Translations under genes and position numbers: made by a program
Assembly: GCA_900768075.1 (NCBI GenBank)
Contig: CAAGBN010000068.1
Coordinates: 12,235-76,234 of the forward strand
Direction of reading: 5' to 3'
DNA: 64,000 nt
Source of the DNA: Clostridia bacterium
Lineage (GTDB): Bacteria; Bacillota; Clostridia; Oscillospirales; Acutalibacteraceae
Notes under the pieces: model-generated
The model's database searches: none
The model's input: the letters and a program-made list of their open reading frames with translations, nothing else
What the model was told of the DNA's origin: nothing
Shown: in pieces, positions 43,783 to 50,758 of the stretch
Position numbering within the stretch: the first letter of the stretch is position 1
Layout of the letters: every line of letters begins with the position of its first letter

Positions 43783-44888
43783 CAGGCACCCTCCAATCCG
43801 TCTTTAGTAAGCTTCATCAGACTCTTGTATCTGATGTTCTTGGGAATTTCACTTAAAACGATGACGCTGAAACCGTTCTCTGAAAGAGACTCAACAGTTC
43901 TGATAACTGCTGCCGATGAACAGTTGTCATCCTTTATAATAACGAAATCGTAATCGTAATCAGCTGCTTTGTTGCCGTGTCTTTCAAGAGTGTCAAGGTA
44001 TACTGCAAAGCCTACAGCACTTGAGGTCTTGCCCATTTTTTTCATAAGCTTGTCATACTGACCGCCTGAAAGGACACTTGTAAATATACCTGAAATATAT
44101 CCCTTGAATACAATACCGCTATAGTATGAGCTGTCACTGACCATTGAGAAGTCAATTCTCACCTTGTCTGTGAGCTCAAGGTCAACAAGAGAATTGCAGA
44201 TAGCTGAAAATTCATTGAGCTGACTGTCAGCCTCGGCACTGATACCGCCGAAAGCCTCTGCAACCTCACCGCAGTTTTTGTATGTAGACATAAGCTTTGA
44301 GATTATATCATAGGAGAATTTATCGATAATTTCATTTTGGAATAAAGATGAGATTTCATCAATGCTTTTGTTGCGGATGCTTTCAAAGACTGACTTTTTA
44401 ACGTCAGCTGAAAGTTTGCACTCACCGATAAGAGCTGATACGAGACCTGCATGAGCAATATCGAGCATATAGTTTTTATCAATAGTCTCAAGACTCTTTA
44501 CTGCAAGATAAAGGACCTCACAAACATCATAAAGGCTGATGTCACCGATACATTCAAGGCCTGTCTGATTAATCTCCTTGAAAGAATGTGAATCGCTTGA
44601 GATACGGTAAACGTTTTCATTATAATAGAGCTTCTCAACGGCACCTTTTACATCCTTGGCGTTCTTTATAATTGAAAGAGTAACGTCGGGCTTGAGGGCA
44701 AGAAGTCTGCCGTTGGTATCTGTGAATGTGATGATACCGTCACTGATAAGGAAATCCTTGTTTCTTACATAAAGATCATATTCCTCAAACTTGCTCATCT
44801 TGAATCGAGTGTAGCCGAACCTTCTGTAAAGTGAGCGAAGATTAAATATTGCCTTTTCGTCGTTTCTGAATATATTTTCGTTAAGCAT
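43782..44888 (-). CDS. hisZ: ATP phosphoribosyltransferase regulatory subunit
   Basis: 368 residues, a histidyl-tRNA-synthetase-like protein without synthetase function. LKPDVTLSIIKNAKD, KLYYNENVYRI, and the class II motif 3 remnant SGGQYDKLMKKMG. Forms a complex with short HisG and carries the histidine sensor. Coupled to yerC (2 bp gap) and hisG. Confidence 0.93.
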   Translation of the reverse strand: MLNENIFRNDEKAIFNLRSLYRRFGYTRFKMSKFEEYDLYVRNKDFLISDGIITFTDTNGRLLALKPDVTLSIIKNAKDVKGAVEKLYYNENVYRISSDSHSFKEINQTGLECIGDISLYDVCEVLYLAVKSLETIDKNYMLDIAHAGLVSALIGECKLSADVKKSVFESIRNKSIDEISSLFQNEIIDKFSYDIISKLMSTYKNCGEVAEAFGGISAEADSQLNEFSAICNSLVDLELTDKVRIDFSMVSDSSYYSGIVFKGYISGIFTSVLSGGQYDKLMKKMGKTSSAVGFAVYLDTLERHGNKAADYDYDFVIIKDDNCSSAAVIRTVESLSENGFSVIVLSEIPKNIRYKSLMKLTKDGLEGA

Positions 44889-44889
44889 A

Positions 44890-45177
44890 TCATTCTTCTC
44901 CTAATCTGTCGATTGCTGTTTTATATCCGCCGCCACCGTAGTTTACACACTTGCTTACACGGCAGATTGTAGCGGTGCTTGCGCCTGTCTGCTTGTTGAT
45001 ATCCACATAGCTTTTGCCCTGACAAAGAAGCCTTGCAACCTCAAAACGCTGAGCAATAGAATCAAGCTCCTGAACAGTGAAAGCATCTTCAAAAAAGTTG
45101 TAGCATTCTTCTATATTTTCAAGTGAGAGTATAGCTTTAAAAAGACTGTCAATAGATTCTTTCTGATATTTACGCAT
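44890..45177 (-). CDS. TrpR-like YerC/YecD family regulator, probable histidine repressor
   Basis: 95 residues. TrpR-type helical fold with FTVQELDSIAQRFEVARLL and a helix-turn-helix KSYVDINKQTGASTATICRV, ending NYGGGGYKTAID. Proteins of this type at the head of his operons in Firmicutes are considered histidine regulators (HisR). The position here, first gene of the operon, supports autoregulation with histidine as ligand; that is inference. Confidence 0.85.
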   Translation of the reverse strand: MRKYQKESIDSLFKAILSLENIEECYNFFEDAFTVQELDSIAQRFEVARLLCQGKSYVDINKQTGASTATICRVSKCVNYGGGGYKTAIDRLGEE

Positions 45178-45210
45178 AATATCTGTACTCCATTCATCGT
45201 AATGTAGTGT

Positions 45211-45239
45211 ATTCTATCACATCACCGTGCTAAAGTCAA
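45211..45239 (-). promoter_or_regulatory. Promoter of the histidine operon
   Basis: On the minus strand TTGACT (45239-45234), 17-bp spacer, TAGAAT (45216-45211). The spacer and start region (TGTGATAGAATACACTA) contain an imperfect dyad that may be the repressor site; this is weak. Confidence 0.7.
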
Positions 45240-45285
45240 TGGGTTTGTGCAGAAAAAAAGATATTTATTTTTAGTTTCTACAAGA

Positions 45286-45374
45286 GGCGGGATGGGGCTG
45301 CGCGAAATCGCCTCGAGGGCGATTTCCGAGGGCACCCTCGAGCCGAACTGCGTTCGGCTGCGCAGCCCCCCGCC
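45286..45374. repeat. Cloverleaf repeat element, copy 2
   Basis: Lower stem GGCGG (45286-45290) with CCGCC (45370-45374). Upper stem GGGGCTGCGC (45294-45303) with GCGCAGCCCC (45360-45369). Three arms abut with no unpaired base: 45304-45326 (9 bp, loop TCGAG), 45327-45340 (5-6 bp) and 45341-45359 (8 bp, loop TGC). The left flank TAGTTTCTACAAGAGG matches copy 1. Located between the his promoter and the SCIFF promoter. Confidence 0.85.
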
Positions 45375-45464
45375 GCAAAGCAGGTATTTCCACAAAACTT
45401 ACGGGATAATTTTTCGATGATGAAGAATAAAGCACTGCTTACCCACTATTTATGAATAAAATTG

Positions 45465-45493
45465 TTGACTTGCAATAAAAATCGTGTTATAAT
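45465..45493 (+). promoter_or_regulatory. Promoter of the SCIFF operon
   Basis: TTGACT (45465-45470), 17-bp spacer, TATAAT (45488-45493). Confidence 0.8.
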
Positions 45494-45524
45494 AAACCGA
45501 ACAAACTCACAGGAGGTTAATACC

Positions 45525-45671
45525 ATGAAGCGTATTAAGACAATGGAAACAAAAAATCTTTGCAATTCAGCTAAGAACGGCGGTTGCGGCGAATGCCAGA
45601 CATCCTGCCAGTCAGCATGTAAGACAAGCTGCGGTATCGCTAATCAGCAGTGCGAAAGCAAGCAGAAATAA
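45525..45671 (+). CDS. scfA: SCIFF peptide precursor (six cysteines in forty-five residues)
   Basis: 48 residues from the ATG with AGGAGG 8 nt upstream; an in-frame ATG 63 nt earlier lies across the promoter and is rejected. Conserved core GGCGECQTSCQSACKTSC with Cys at 21, 24, 28, 32, 36 and 43, plus an additional Cys at 13. SCIFF peptides get a thioether from a Cys to a nearby residue by the neighbouring radical SAM enzyme. By the numbering of the studied homolog, the bridge joins Cys32 to Thr37; here residue 37 is Gly. Function of the mature peptide is unknown in the whole class. Confidence 0.93.
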   Translation: MKRIKTMETKNLCNSAKNGGCGECQTSCQSACKTSCGIANQQCESKQK

Positions 45672-45689
45672 TTATTGATTTTTGAGATG

Positions 45690-45719
45690 TGCCGCCGACC
45701 TAAACTCGGTGGCATTTTT
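45690..45719 (+). terminator. Terminator or attenuator after scfA
   Basis: TGCCGCCGA pairs with TCGGTGGCA (one G-T pair) followed by TTTTT. Located between peptide and maturase genes, it probably makes the peptide transcript more abundant than the enzyme. Confidence 0.75.
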
Positions 45720-45757
45720 CCGTAATAAATATAGTTTAAATGAAAGGTAGACTGAAA

Positions 45758-47137
45758 ATGATACATTCCTATAAACTCGGTGGTCTGAATATCGTGCTTG
45801 ATATCTGCTCGGGCTCAGTGCATGTGGTTGACGAGGTTGCTTACGATATAATCGGACTTTATGAAAGCGAGAGCAAAGAAAATATCATCGCTCAGATGCT
45901 TGAGAAGTACGCTGACAGAGACGATGTTACCAAAGAAGAGCTTGAGCTTTGCTTTGAGGATATCGAAGAGCTTAAGGCTCAGGGTAAGCTTTTTTCAGAG
46001 GACACCTTTGAGCCTATGGCAGGGGATCTTAAGAAAAAGAGTGCAGGTATCGTAAAGGCTCTTTGTATGCACATCGCACACACCTGCAATCTCAACTGCT
46101 CTTACTGCTTTGCAAGTCAGGGCAAGTACCACGGTGACAGAGCTATGATGAGCTTCGAGGTTGGTAAGCAGGCTTTTGATTTCCTTATTGCTAATTCAGG
46201 TACAAGAAGAAACCTTGAGGTTGACTTCTTTGGCGGTGAGCCCCTTATGAATTTCGATGTGGTTAAGGAGCTTGTGGCTTATGCAAGAAGCATCGAAAAG
46301 GATCACGGCAAAAACTTCCGTTTTACTCTCACAACCAACGGTGTGCTTATTGATGACGATGTCATTGACTTTGCCAACAAGGAAATGAGCAACGTTGTTT
46401 TAAGTCTCGACGGCAGAAAAGAAGTACACGACCGCTTCCGTGTGGACTATAACGGCAAGGGTAGCTGGGATAAGATAGTGCCCAAATTCCAGAAGCTTGT
46501 AGAGGCTCGTGAGGGTAAGAACTATTATATGAGAGGTACCTTCACTCATCATAACCCCGACTTCCTTGAGGATATCAAGGAGATGCTTTCACTCGGCTTT
46601 AAGGAGCTGAGTATGGAGCCTGTTGTCTGCGCCGCTGATGACCCATCTGCTCTTACAGATGAAGATTTACCTGTAGTTATGAAGCAGTACGAAGACCTTG
46701 CAGAGCTTATGCTTAAAAAGCACAAAGAGGGAGACGGCTTCACATTCTATCACTATATGATTGATCTTAAGGGTGGCCCTTGTATCTATAAGAGAATTTC
46801 AGGTTGTGGCTCGGGTACAGAGTATATGGCTGTAACTCCCTGGGGTGATCTTTATCCCTGCCATCAGTTTGTAGGCGAAGAAAAATACAGGCTCGGTGAT
46901 GTCTGGAAGGGTGTTACAAACACAGATGTTCAGAATGAATTTGCAGAGTGCAACGTATATACAAGAGAAGAGTGCCGCAAATGTTGGGCAAGACTTTACT
47001 GCTCAGGCGGTTGTGCGGCTAATGCCTACCACGCAACAGGCAGCGTAAAGGGTATCTATGCTACAGGCTGTGAGCTTTTCAAAAAGAGAATGGAATGTGC
47101 AATTATGCTTGAAGTTGCCAAGACCTTAGGTGAATAA
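45758..47137 (+). CDS. scfB: SCIFF radical SAM maturase
   Basis: 459 residues. N-terminal peptide-recognition (RRE/PqqD-like) region about 1-95, then the radical SAM core with CNLNCSYC (Cys110, Cys114, Cys117), FFGGEPLMN, and the C-terminal SPASM domain with the Cys set CIYKRISGCGSG, YPCH, CRKCWARLYCSGGC and GC near 440. It binds three 4Fe-4S clusters and installs the thioether in the precursor. ATG at 45758 is chosen because AAAGGTAG precedes it; an ATG 18 nt upstream precedes that site. Confidence 0.95.
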   Translation: MIHSYKLGGLNIVLDICSGSVHVVDEVAYDIIGLYESESKENIIAQMLEKYADRDDVTKEELELCFEDIEELKAQGKLFSEDTFEPMAGDLKKKSAGIVKALCMHIAHTCNLNCSYCFASQGKYHGDRAMMSFEVGKQAFDFLIANSGTRRNLEVDFFGGEPLMNFDVVKELVAYARSIEKDHGKNFRFTLTTNGVLIDDDVIDFANKEMSNVVLSLDGRKEVHDRFRVDYNGKGSWDKIVPKFQKLVEAREGKNYYMRGTFTHHNPDFLEDIKEMLSLGFKELSMEPVVCAADDPSALTDEDLPVVMKQYEDLAELMLKKHKEGDGFTFYHYMIDLKGGPCIYKRISGCGSGTEYMAVTPWGDLYPCHQFVGEEKYRLGDVWKGVTNTDVQNEFAECNVYTREECRKCWARLYCSGGCAANAYHATGSVKGIYATGCELFKKRMECAIMLEVAKTLGE

Positions 47138-47138
47138 T

Positions 47139-48482
47139 ATGAACACACCACTGAGTGATTTTCTTGAGAAATATTCAGCAGAAAACAAGGTGCGCTTTCA
47201 TATGCCGGGTCACAAGGGCAGACCTGTGACAGGTACTGAAGAGCTTGATATCACCGAGGTTGACGGTGCAGATGTGCTTTACAGCGCCTCGGGTGTAATT
47301 AAAGAGAGTATGGACAATGCTTCTGCTCTTTTCGGTACTGCTAAAACTCTCTACAGCACTGAGGGTTCATCTCTTTCAATCAGGGCTATGGTGTATCTTC
47401 TGAAGCTTTATGCTTTAAGAAAGGGTGAAAAGCCTGAAATATTGGCTTTCCGTAATGCCCATAAGACCTTCATCACTGCTTGTGCCGTAACAGATACAGA
47501 AATAACCTGGCTTTACGGCAAGGGAAATAAGGGTATAACCTGCTGTGATATTGATGCTGAGGATGTAAGAGAATATCTCGAAAGCAGAGAAAAACTGCCT
47601 ACTGCGCTTTATGTGACTTCGCCCGACTATCTGGGCAATATGGCTGATATCAAGGCACTCTCTGAGCTTTGCAGTGAAAAAGGCATAATCCTCGCTATTG
47701 ATAATGCTCACGGAGCGTATCTCAACTTTCTTCCTGAAAATATCCACCCCATAACCTTAGGTGCGGATATCTGCTGTGACTCTGCTCATAAAACTCTGCC
47801 TGTGCTTACAGGTGGCGCATATCTTCATATCAGCAAAAAAGCCCTCTCACTTTTCAGTGAAAAGGCTGAATATGCACTATCTCTCTTTGCATCCACGAGT
47901 CCGTCATATCTGATTATGTGCTCTCTTGATAAGGCTAACGGCTTGATTGGTGCCGACTATAAAGATAGTCTTGCAGTTTTCATCGGCAAGGTACAAGGTC
48001 TTAAAGACAGCCTTACAGCTAAAGGCTATTCTTTCGTTGGAGATGAGCCACTAAAGCTCACATTTGAGAGTAAAAAATACGGATACAAGGGTACAGAATT
48101 GGCAGAGTACCTTTACAGCAAAAACATAGTCTGTGAGTTCAGCGATGAAGATTACACAGTGCTTATGCTGACACCGTCAAATACAGGGGATGAGCTTTCA
48201 TATCTCAAAGAGGTGCTTTCTGATTTACCTTTGAGAGAACAAATCACAGCTAATCCTCCTCGTTTAACAAAGCCTGAAAGAGCAGTGCCTTTAAGCGAGT
48301 GCATTTATATGCCCACGGAAAAAATCAGCACTCAGGCATCTTTGGGCAGAATCTGCGGTGCTGTCAATGTCAGCTGTCCTCCTGCTGTGCCGATTGTTAT
48401 TGCAGGTGAGAGAATAGGCGAGAGTGAAAAGGCTCTGCTGGACTATTACGGTGTGACGGAGATTGAAGTTATAAGTGAATAA
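47139..48482 (+). CDS. Orn/Lys/Arg decarboxylase family protein (YaaO-like)
   Basis: 447 residues, PLP fold type I, the short form without the C-terminal oligomer domain of CadA/SpeF. FHMPGHKGR at 20-28, TEGSSLSIRAM, AIDNAHGAYL with Asp188, and the PLP lysine Lys218 in CDSAHKTLPVLTGG. C-terminal TPSNTGDE and a small domain. Possible polyamine role; substrate unknown. The ATG lies 1 bp after the scfB stop with AGGTG before it, so it is co-translated with the SCIFF maturase. A strong terminator follows. Confidence 0.87.
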   Translation: MNTPLSDFLEKYSAENKVRFHMPGHKGRPVTGTEELDITEVDGADVLYSASGVIKESMDNASALFGTAKTLYSTEGSSLSIRAMVYLLKLYALRKGEKPEILAFRNAHKTFITACAVTDTEITWLYGKGNKGITCCDIDAEDVREYLESREKLPTALYVTSPDYLGNMADIKALSELCSEKGIILAIDNAHGAYLNFLPENIHPITLGADICCDSAHKTLPVLTGGAYLHISKKALSLFSEKAEYALSLFASTSPSYLIMCSLDKANGLIGADYKDSLAVFIGKVQGLKDSLTAKGYSFVGDEPLKLTFESKKYGYKGTELAEYLYSKNIVCEFSDEDYTVLMLTPSNTGDELSYLKEVLSDLPLREQITANPPRLTKPERAVPLSECIYMPTEKISTQASLGRICGAVNVSCPPAVPIVIAGERIGESEKALLDYYGVTEIEVISE

Positions 48483-48489
48483 GAATTTA

Positions 48490-48519
48490 AGAGACAAGAC
48501 TTGAACTTGTCTCTTTTTT
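48490..48519 (+). terminator. Terminator of the SCIFF-decarboxylase operon
   Basis: AGAGACAAG (48490-48498) pairs with CTTGTCTCT (48506-48514), then TTTTT. Confidence 0.85.
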
Positions 48520-48539
48520 GTATGTAATTAAATAAAGTG

Positions 48540-48569
48540 TTGATTTTTTTTGCATTAAAATGCTAAAAT
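48540..48569 (+). promoter_or_regulatory. Promoter of the structured RNA gene
   Basis: TTGATT (48540-48545), 18-bp spacer, TAAAAT (48564-48569). The predicted start near 48576 falls on the first base of the RNA's outer helix. Confidence 0.65.
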
Positions 48570-48575
48570 GATTTT

Positions 48576-48791
48576 GCCAAGCAAATCTTAATAACAAAGA
48601 AAGGTATTCCTTTGATTTTTTCCAAGGGGGTATTGTGCCCTTTTGTCTTTTTGCATATCAAATTGGATTCGTTAAAAACGCGATTCCACTTGATGTGCAA
48701 TTGGTTTACCTTTTGTGATTAAGATTTGTTTGGCGACAATCGGAGTTGCGTTTTATGTGTGCCAGCTTCGGTTGGCGCACTTTTTTATTTT
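48576..48791 (+). ncRNA. Unassigned structured RNA, long-hairpin architecture
   Basis: No convincing coding frame with an RBS here. The ends pair over 17 bp: GCCAAGCAAATCTTAAT (48576-48592) with ATTAAGATTTGTTTGGC (48718-48734), one G-T. The helix continues as ACAA/TTGT and AAGGTA (48601-48606)/TACCTT (48707-48712) with a 3-nt bulge. Inside are a small hairpin AAGGG (48624-48628)/CCCTT (48638-48642) and a long one TTGCATATCAA (48651-48661)/TTGATGTGCAA (48690-48700) extended by TGGA/TCCA. A terminator GTGTGCCA with TTGGCGCAC (48757-48780) plus T-run ends it. It resembles a 6S-like rod but the bubble is very asymmetric; identity open. Confidence 0.7.
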
Positions 48792-48872
48792 GTGGGGTAA
48801 AATTGTGTAGCTTCGTGAAAGGAGAAAATGAAGAAAACAAACCACAAAAATATAAATGAAAGGATTTTTTAA

Positions 48873-49685
48873 ATGAAAAAATTATTATCACTTGTGCTTG
48901 CAGTTATTATGCTTTTATCCATAATGCCTATGGCTTATGCTGAGCGAGCTACATATTCACCTGAAATTGAGGAGTATATTGAGGATTATATAAAAGCGTA
49001 CGCTTATGTTAATAGTGTATATGAACCTCGTGAACAGAATTTGGAAGTTAATGACATAATTCTTGAAGCTATCGGTGAAAACACTGCGATTTTCCCAAAG
49101 TATGAAAATCTCATTAACATTGAAGCTGATGGCCGATTAGAGGAAATTACTGCTTCGCATGAGTGCTTTAAAAAAGGTATTGATGAGGTGGAGAAAAAAA
49201 TTGCTGACGGTGAACTTGTTGTTGTTATAAATTTTTATGAATTTTGGAAATGTTTTTGGTATCTTGAATGTTGTTATTACAGTTCAAAAGATTATATGGA
49301 ATTAAATGATAGAGTTAAAAATTTAAAAAGCGACAAATATATTGAAGCTGAAATCGCTATAGATACAGTTTATGAAATATTGAGAAGGGAAGATAATACA
49401 TACACCCAGGCTGAATTTGATGCTGCTATGGAAATAATTAAACCTTTTTTTAATTCATGTTGTGCTTGCCTTGATGGCAACCACCCATACGGCGAATATA
49501 TATCAGATAACAATGCAACCGAAGAAGCAGACGGCACAAAGACAGCTACCTGTGAATTCTGCGGTGCAACCGATACAATAACCGATGAGGGCACAAAGCT
49601 CCCAAAAGAAAAAGCTACATTACTTGAAATGATTTTTGATCTTATACAAGATTTCTTTGATTTGATTTTCTCTATGTTTAAATAA
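48873..49685 (+). CDS. Secreted protein with C-terminal Cys-pair repeat and hydrophobic tail
   Basis: 270 residues. Signal peptide (MKKLLSLVLAVIMLLSIMPM, AYA cut near 23), an alpha-helical acidic body (about 30-195), then one unit CCACLDGNHPYGEYISDNNA to CEFCGATDTITDEG typical of repeated surface-protein modules in gut Clostridia, and an amphipathic tail LLEMIFDLIQDFFDLIFSMF. AGGATT-type weak RBS. The body is AT-rich compared with neighbours. Function unknown. Confidence 0.75.
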   Translation: MKKLLSLVLAVIMLLSIMPMAYAERATYSPEIEEYIEDYIKAYAYVNSVYEPREQNLEVNDIILEAIGENTAIFPKYENLINIEADGRLEEITASHECFKKGIDEVEKKIADGELVVVINFYEFWKCFWYLECCYYSSKDYMELNDRVKNLKSDKYIEAEIAIDTVYEILRREDNTYTQAEFDAAMEIIKPFFNSCCACLDGNHPYGEYISDNNATEEADGTKTATCEFCGATDTITDEGTKLPKEKATLLEMIFDLIQDFFDLIFSMFK

Positions 49686-49692
49686 AAACCAA

Positions 49693-49727
49693 AAGGCAAC
49701 TACCACACAGTAGTTGCCTTGAATTTT
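49693..49727 (+). terminator. Terminator of the secreted protein gene
   Basis: AAGGCAACTAC pairs perfectly with GTAGTTGCCTT around CACACA, followed by GAATTTTT. Confidence 0.75.
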
Positions 49728-49780
49728 TGTACAGAGCCTTAGTCTTAGTATCTCTTTCTTATACCGCCAAAAACGTCGGG

Positions 49781-50641
49781 TCAGTTGGTGAATTTACTTT
49801 TTGATACATACTCCTTTGGAGTTATGCCATATTCTGCTGTGAAAGCCCGGTAAAACCCTGCATAATCATTGAATCCGCAGTGTATAGCTGCAGTTGTGGG
49901 CTTGATGCCGCTTGAAAGCATCTGCTTTGCATTGATGAGTCTTTTAAGGGTGATGTATCTGTTGACAGATGTGCCGACCACACTGTTAAAGGCGTGAGAA
50001 AGATAATACTTACTGATGAAAAAATCATCGGCTATAGATGAAAGCGAAATCTTTTCGCAGTAGTGCTGATTGATATAAGAGAGCACATCGGGGATAAAAG
50101 GAAAAGAGGATTTGTCGCTTTCAACCTTTTTATCTGTGCTGAGGGTGAGTCTGTTGAGCTCAACTAAAAATCGGGTGAGTATAGCCTCTGCAGCAAGGTC
50201 GCTGCCATAGTCGGTGCTTGAGGATTCTTCTATAAGCTCCCCGAGCTTTGAGGATATATATTTCTGCTGAGGCTTCGAGAGCCTGAGCAGGTTAGTGTGC
50301 TGTGGGTTGGTGTTGTCGAAGCACTGACTTAAGCTTGTATTATTATTGCAAAGTCGGGAAAGATAGTTTTTGTTTATCCATAATACAATACGCTCATAGG
50401 GGTTCTGGTCAGGCCTGATTCTCGGCTGATGAAGCTCAAGGGGATTGATGAGAAGCAGATCGCCCTCTTTCAGAAGATAGCTCTTACCCTCTACGTTATA
50501 TTCCACATTTCCGCTGATAAAAAAGTAAACCTCATAGAAGTCGTGCTGATGCACAGCGACACCCTCAAACTTAGGATCACGGTAATGGAAAATCTCAAAA
50601 GCAGAGCTTGACATACTCTGTCTGGGGTCAAAAACCTGCAT
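49781..50641 (-). CDS. AraC family regulator, probable control of the uronate cluster
   Basis: 286 residues. N-terminal cupin sensor (about 15-100, HQHDFYEVYFFISGN, LLINPLELHQP) and C-terminal double helix-turn-helix (about 185-285, SLSSIADDFFISKYYLSHAF, and AAIHCGFNDYAGFYRAFTAE with GITPKEY). AGAGGTGA precedes the ATG. It is divergent from uxaC with 117 bp between, the usual place for a local activator. A short dyad ACAAT-TTTT-ATTGT at 50698-50711 is one possible site. Confidence 0.88.
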   Translation of the reverse strand: MQVFDPRQSMSSSAFEIFHYRDPKFEGVAVHQHDFYEVYFFISGNVEYNVEGKSYLLKEGDLLLINPLELHQPRIRPDQNPYERIVLWINKNYLSRLCNNNTSLSQCFDNTNPQHTNLLRLSKPQQKYISSKLGELIEESSSTDYGSDLAAEAILTRFLVELNRLTLSTDKKVESDKSSFPFIPDVLSYINQHYCEKISLSSIADDFFISKYYLSHAFNSVVGTSVNRYITLKRLINAKQMLSSGIKPTTAAIHCGFNDYAGFYRAFTAEYGITPKEYVSKSKFTN

Positions 50642-50758
50642 AAAATCACCTCTTTTATATCATATAGCAATATAAACAATCAGTCAAGCAATTTTTACAA
50701 TTTTTATTGTGAAAATAATGTGGTAAAATTAAAATACTAAAATAGGAGGACTATGTCA

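Noticed and set aside
45462..45524. 21-residue N-terminal extension of the SCIFF peptide
   Set aside because: It overlaps the promoter; AGGAGG sits before the internal ATG and the family length fits 48 residues.
48576..48734. Firm call as 6S RNA
   Set aside because: The long rod and terminator agree, but the central loop is too asymmetric; left as unassigned.
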